Source: an uncultured Lachnospiraceae bacterium (GTDB lineage: Bacteria > Bacillota > Clostridia > Lachnospirales > Lachnospiraceae). From it: a DNA stretch of 64,000 nucleotides. The DNA is taken from the NCBI GenBank assembly GCA_947173495.1, contig CAMWFQ010000002.1:124001-188000 (forward strand), in the 5' to 3' direction. A program made the translations under genes and the position numbers. Under the pieces are notes generated by a model that was not told where the DNA came from, ran no database searches, and was given only the letters and a program-made list of their open reading frames with translations. Of this stretch, positions 61,452 to 64,000 are shown one piece after another. Positions within the stretch are counted from its first letter, which is position 1; every line of letters begins with the position of its first letter.

Positions 61452-62457
61452 TCTCATCACCTCCGCCTCTGGAAATGACAATCTCACCCATTTCTTCTAA
61501 TTTTCTGATTACACTTACAATCTTCTGCTGTGCCTCTTCAACATCCTTCATACGCACAGGGCCCATGAATTCCATATCTTCCTTGATCATAACCGCAAGA
61601 CGCTTGGAGAGATTGTTGAAAATAGCACTCTGTACCTGTTCATTTGCACTCTTAAGCGCAAGCCCCAGATCATTGTTATCCACATCACGCAGCACTCTCT
61701 GAATGGCACGATCGTCCAGCAGAAGGATGTCTTCGAATACAAACATCTTCTTTCTGATTTCGTCTGCAAGCTCCGGTTCGTCCACTTCCAGAGTCTCCAT
61801 AATCCGTTTCTCCGTACTGCGATCCACTGTATTCAGAATATCCACTACTGCGTCCACACCGCCAATAATCGTATAATCCTGGTTTACCAGGGAAGAAAGC
61901 TTTGACTCCAGCACCTTTTCCACTTCCTTTACCACATCCGGACTGGTTCTGTCCATCACCGCAATACGCCTCGCCACATCCGCCTGTCTCTCCGGCGGCA
62001 GTGCCGAAATAATCAGTGCTGACTGCTGAGGAGAAAGGTAAGAAAGAATAAGAGCAATGGTCTGCGGGTGCTCATCCTGTATAAAATTGAGAAGCTGAGC
62101 CGCATCCGTCTTACGCACAAACTCGAAAGGCTTCACCTGCAGCGATGCGGTAAGCTTTCCGATCACGCTCATAGCCTTTTCGTTTCCAAGTGCCTTCTCC
62201 AGCAATTCCTTCGCATAAGTAATGCCGCCCTCCGCAATATACTGCTGAGCAAGGCATATCTGATAAAATTCCTCTATAATTTCTTCTTTTACCTGAGGTG
62301 TAACGCTTCTTGTGTTGGCAATTTCAAGAGTCAGCTCCTCGATCTCCTCTTCCTTCAGATGTTTGAAGATCTGGGCTGATTTTTCCGGACCCAAAGCAAT
62401 CAGAAGAATCGCCGCTTTCTGTATTCCGCCAATGCCCTCTTCACTGCTTTTGGCCAT
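61441..62457 (-). CDS. fliG: Flagellar motor switch protein FliG
   Basis: Rotor protein that contacts the stator. The 338 residues show KAAILLIALGPEKSAQIFKH, EHPQTIALILSYLSPQQSAL, LPPERQADVARRIAVMDRTS, and the C-terminal charged torque helix region LDDRAIQRVLRDVDNNDLGL. Overlaps the fliH start by 11 bases. Confidence 0.97.
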   Translation of the reverse strand: MAKSSEEGIGGIQKAAILLIALGPEKSAQIFKHLKEEEIEELTLEIANTRSVTPQVKEEIIEEFYQICLAQQYIAEGGITYAKELLEKALGNEKAMSVIGKLTASLQVKPFEFVRKTDAAQLLNFIQDEHPQTIALILSYLSPQQSALIISALPPERQADVARRIAVMDRTSPDVVKEVEKVLESKLSSLVNQDYTIIGGVDAVVDILNTVDRSTEKRIMETLEVDEPELADEIRKKMFVFEDILLLDDRAIQRVLRDVDNNDLGLALKSANEQVQSAIFNNLSKRLAVMIKEDMEFMGPVRMKDVEEAQQKIVSVIRKLEEMGEIVISRGGGDEIVV

Positions 62458-62499
62458 GCCCGTTCACCTCCTCCTTTGTTTTCCAAAGATTCATATAAA

Positions 62500-64000
62500 T
62501 TATCCCCATTCCTCATTTAACCAGTTCCGCAGGAGATTCGCTGCCGCCTCCGGATTTTCATCTATAAACCGTTCAATTAACTGTCTGGTTTCTGATACCG
62601 GCTCTATTCCGATTCCCTCCAGTTCAACCTCCGGCTGAGACTGAAGAAGGCTTTCCACCGACAGCTCTTCCGGCTGCTCCTGCTCCTTCTCCGTACGCAT
62701 ACTCCTTAAAACCACGAATGCAAGAAGCGCCAGTATCACTACGATCAGAGCGATCTGCATAATATCAGATCCGGAAACATGGAACCCTTCCCTGTCAAAG
62801 AAAATATTCTCCGAGTAGGCAACTATGGCAATATTCTCCGCCGGGAATCCTGTTGCCTTGGCAACCACATCATAAAGCGACTGAGGCACCTCTATCTCCG
62901 TCTGCCCGGCATTCGCCAGCTTGTATTCCTCCCACGATACGCCGTCCAGTTCCCCTCTGGTGTCCACATCTTCTTCTCTGATCAGATTCATGTTGACTGC
63001 AGTAAGAGAAATGGAAGAAGAAGCGTAATTGATAACGCCCGGCGACGTATCCGTATTCGTAATCCGCTCTGAGGGAACATACTGCTTTTCCTGCTCTGTT
63101 GTAGAGGAATTACTTTCGCCGTCATTCTGATAAACATATTCTGTCTGCGTCTGCTGCCCGTTGGAATCTGTTCCCGGTACATTTCCGCCCTCATTGGTGG
63201 ATTCCGAACTGAAGGTTCTCTCGGAAGCGAGATACCCCTGACTGTTTCCGTCCGGAACATAAAACTCATGATCCGTAACCTTGGTGGTAGAAAAATCCAT
63301 GTCAAGATTCACTGCCACCTCCACCTTGTTGAACAGGTTTGTTCCCAGCATCACCTGTCTGACGTCATTCTTTACCTTTGTTTCCCACTGGGATTTCACA
63401 CTCATCTGCGTGCTGGCCGCACCTGCCGATGTATATTCATTGTCACCGGAAAACAGAGTGTTTCCGGCCGTATCCGTAATGATGATCTTTTCCGTTGTTT
63501 TGTTTCCGATTGCGACAGCGGCAGCCCTCGCCATTCCGGCCGCAGTCTCTGCGTTGAATTCGTCCTCAAGTTCCAGAACAATCCACAGTCCGGATTCCTG
63601 TTCCTGCTGCACCAGCGTTCCCACGCTCTCGGGTATGTATAATTCCACCACTGCGCTTTTAACGGACGTGTATTTTCCGATCAGATCATTTGCCAGTCTG
63701 GTTTCCAGATACAGCTCATATCTTCTCTCTTTGTCTGCTTCAGTGGTACTGAATCCACCTTCTGTCACCTCGTCTATGGTATATGTATACGCCTGAATAT
63801 CATTTGCTGCCAAAAGCATACTCGCCTGGGACTGCTGTTTCTTGTTAATCCTGATCTGATAAGCGTCATCCGACACTTCATAGTCCAGCCCTTCATTTTC
63901 CAGGAGATCCGATACCTGAGACGCCTCCTTTTGCGATTCGCAGTTCAGCAGCAAAACATATTGCGGCTGCATCAGTATGGTAGCCAATATTGCAAATGCC
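62500..64000 (-). CDS. fliF: Flagellar MS-ring protein FliF (5' end cut by window edge)
   Basis: Membrane ring on which the flagellum is built. The frame stays open to the right edge; the codons before the track start (63987, a TTG) read AFAI and continue, so the true start is outside, probably 25-35 residues upstream (estimate). Visible: the periplasmic ring-building domain (LLENEGLDYEVSDDAYQIRI, then YLETRLANDLIGKYTSVKSA), a second membrane segment (IMQIALIVVILALLAFVVL) and the FliG-binding tail ETRQLIERFIDENPEAAANLL. 499 residues are in the window. Confidence 0.97.
   Translation of the reverse strand, partial: AFAILATILMQPQYVLLLNCESQKEASQVSDLLENEGLDYEVSDDAYQIRINKKQQSQASMLLAANDIQAYTYTIDEVTEGGFSTTEADKERRYELYLETRLANDLIGKYTSVKSAVVELYIPESVGTLVQQEQESGLWIVLELEDEFNAETAAGMARAAAVAIGNKTTEKIIITDTAGNTLFSGDNEYTSAGAASTQMSVKSQWETKVKNDVRQVMLGTNLFNKVEVAVNLDMDFSTTKVTDHEFYVPDGNSQGYLASERTFSSESTNEGGNVPGTDSNGQQTQTEYVYQNDGESNSSTTEQEKQYVPSERITNTDTSPGVINYASSSISLTAVNMNLIREEDVDTRGELDGVSWEEYKLANAGQTEIEVPQSLYDVVAKATGFPAENIAIVAYSENIFFDREGFHVSGSDIMQIALIVVILALLAFVVLRSMRTEKEQEQPEELSVESLLQSQPEVELEGIGIEPVSETRQLIERFIDENPEAAANLLRNWLNEEWG

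Overview
The window looks like a chromosome segment of a flagellated, low-to-mid GC Gram-positive anaerobe, most likely a Clostridia member of the Lachnospiraceae type. The reasons are a PolC-type replicase, a fla/che operon in the Bacillus/Clostridium order with FliY, FlbD and CheC/CheD, strong AGGAGG-type ribosome binding sites, and gene order. This assignment is an inference; no 16S or marker search was possible. Almost every gene is on the minus strand, so transcription runs from 64000 towards 1. The only plus-strand gene is a broken serine hydrolase.

Region 35.4-64 kb (read right to left) is one long fla/che cluster: fliF (cut by the window edge), fliG, fliH, fliI, fliJ, a MotE-like gene, fliK, flgD, a TIGR02530-type gene, flgE, flbD, motA, motB, fliL, fliM, fliY, cheY, fliO, fliP, fliQ, fliR, flhB, flhA, flhF, flhG, a PilZ gene, cheC, cheD, a small membrane protein, the flagellar sigma factor, a small basic protein, a DUF6115-like protein and a membrane-anchored MltG/YceG-like protein. 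It covers basal body, export gate, hook, motor, C-ring and CheY-P removal. cheA, cheB and cheW, which sit between flhG and cheC in Bacillus subtilis, are absent here. A terminator closes the cluster at about 35.37 kb.

Region 26.2-35.2 kb is the conserved housekeeping cluster rpsB, tsf, [polysaccharide deacetylase, bactofilin], pyrH, frr, uppS, cdsA, dxr, rseP. In Bacillus this same cluster follows the fla/che operon and runs on to polC. Here it is interrupted twice: by the deacetylase/bactofilin pair, and by about 18 kb of accessory DNA between rseP and ispG-polC.

Region 7.9-26.2 kb is that accessory segment. It holds a PP2C phosphatase and a Ser/Thr kinase, each preceded by tandem ~110-bp structured repeats, with a palindromic MITE-like element between them. 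A DUF3842 gene follows, then a five-gene Opp/Nik-type ABC importer continuing directly into larE, larB and larC (nickel-pincer nucleotide cofactor synthesis), a frameshifted beta-lactamase-like hydrolase, and a 1634-residue repeat-rich surface protein. Two further families of short interspersed repeats occur here; one of about 92 bp keeps both a hairpin and a short reading frame in two copies.

Region 1-7.8 kb holds ispG and polC, then a separate promoter and a hybrid sensor histidine kinase that runs off the left edge.
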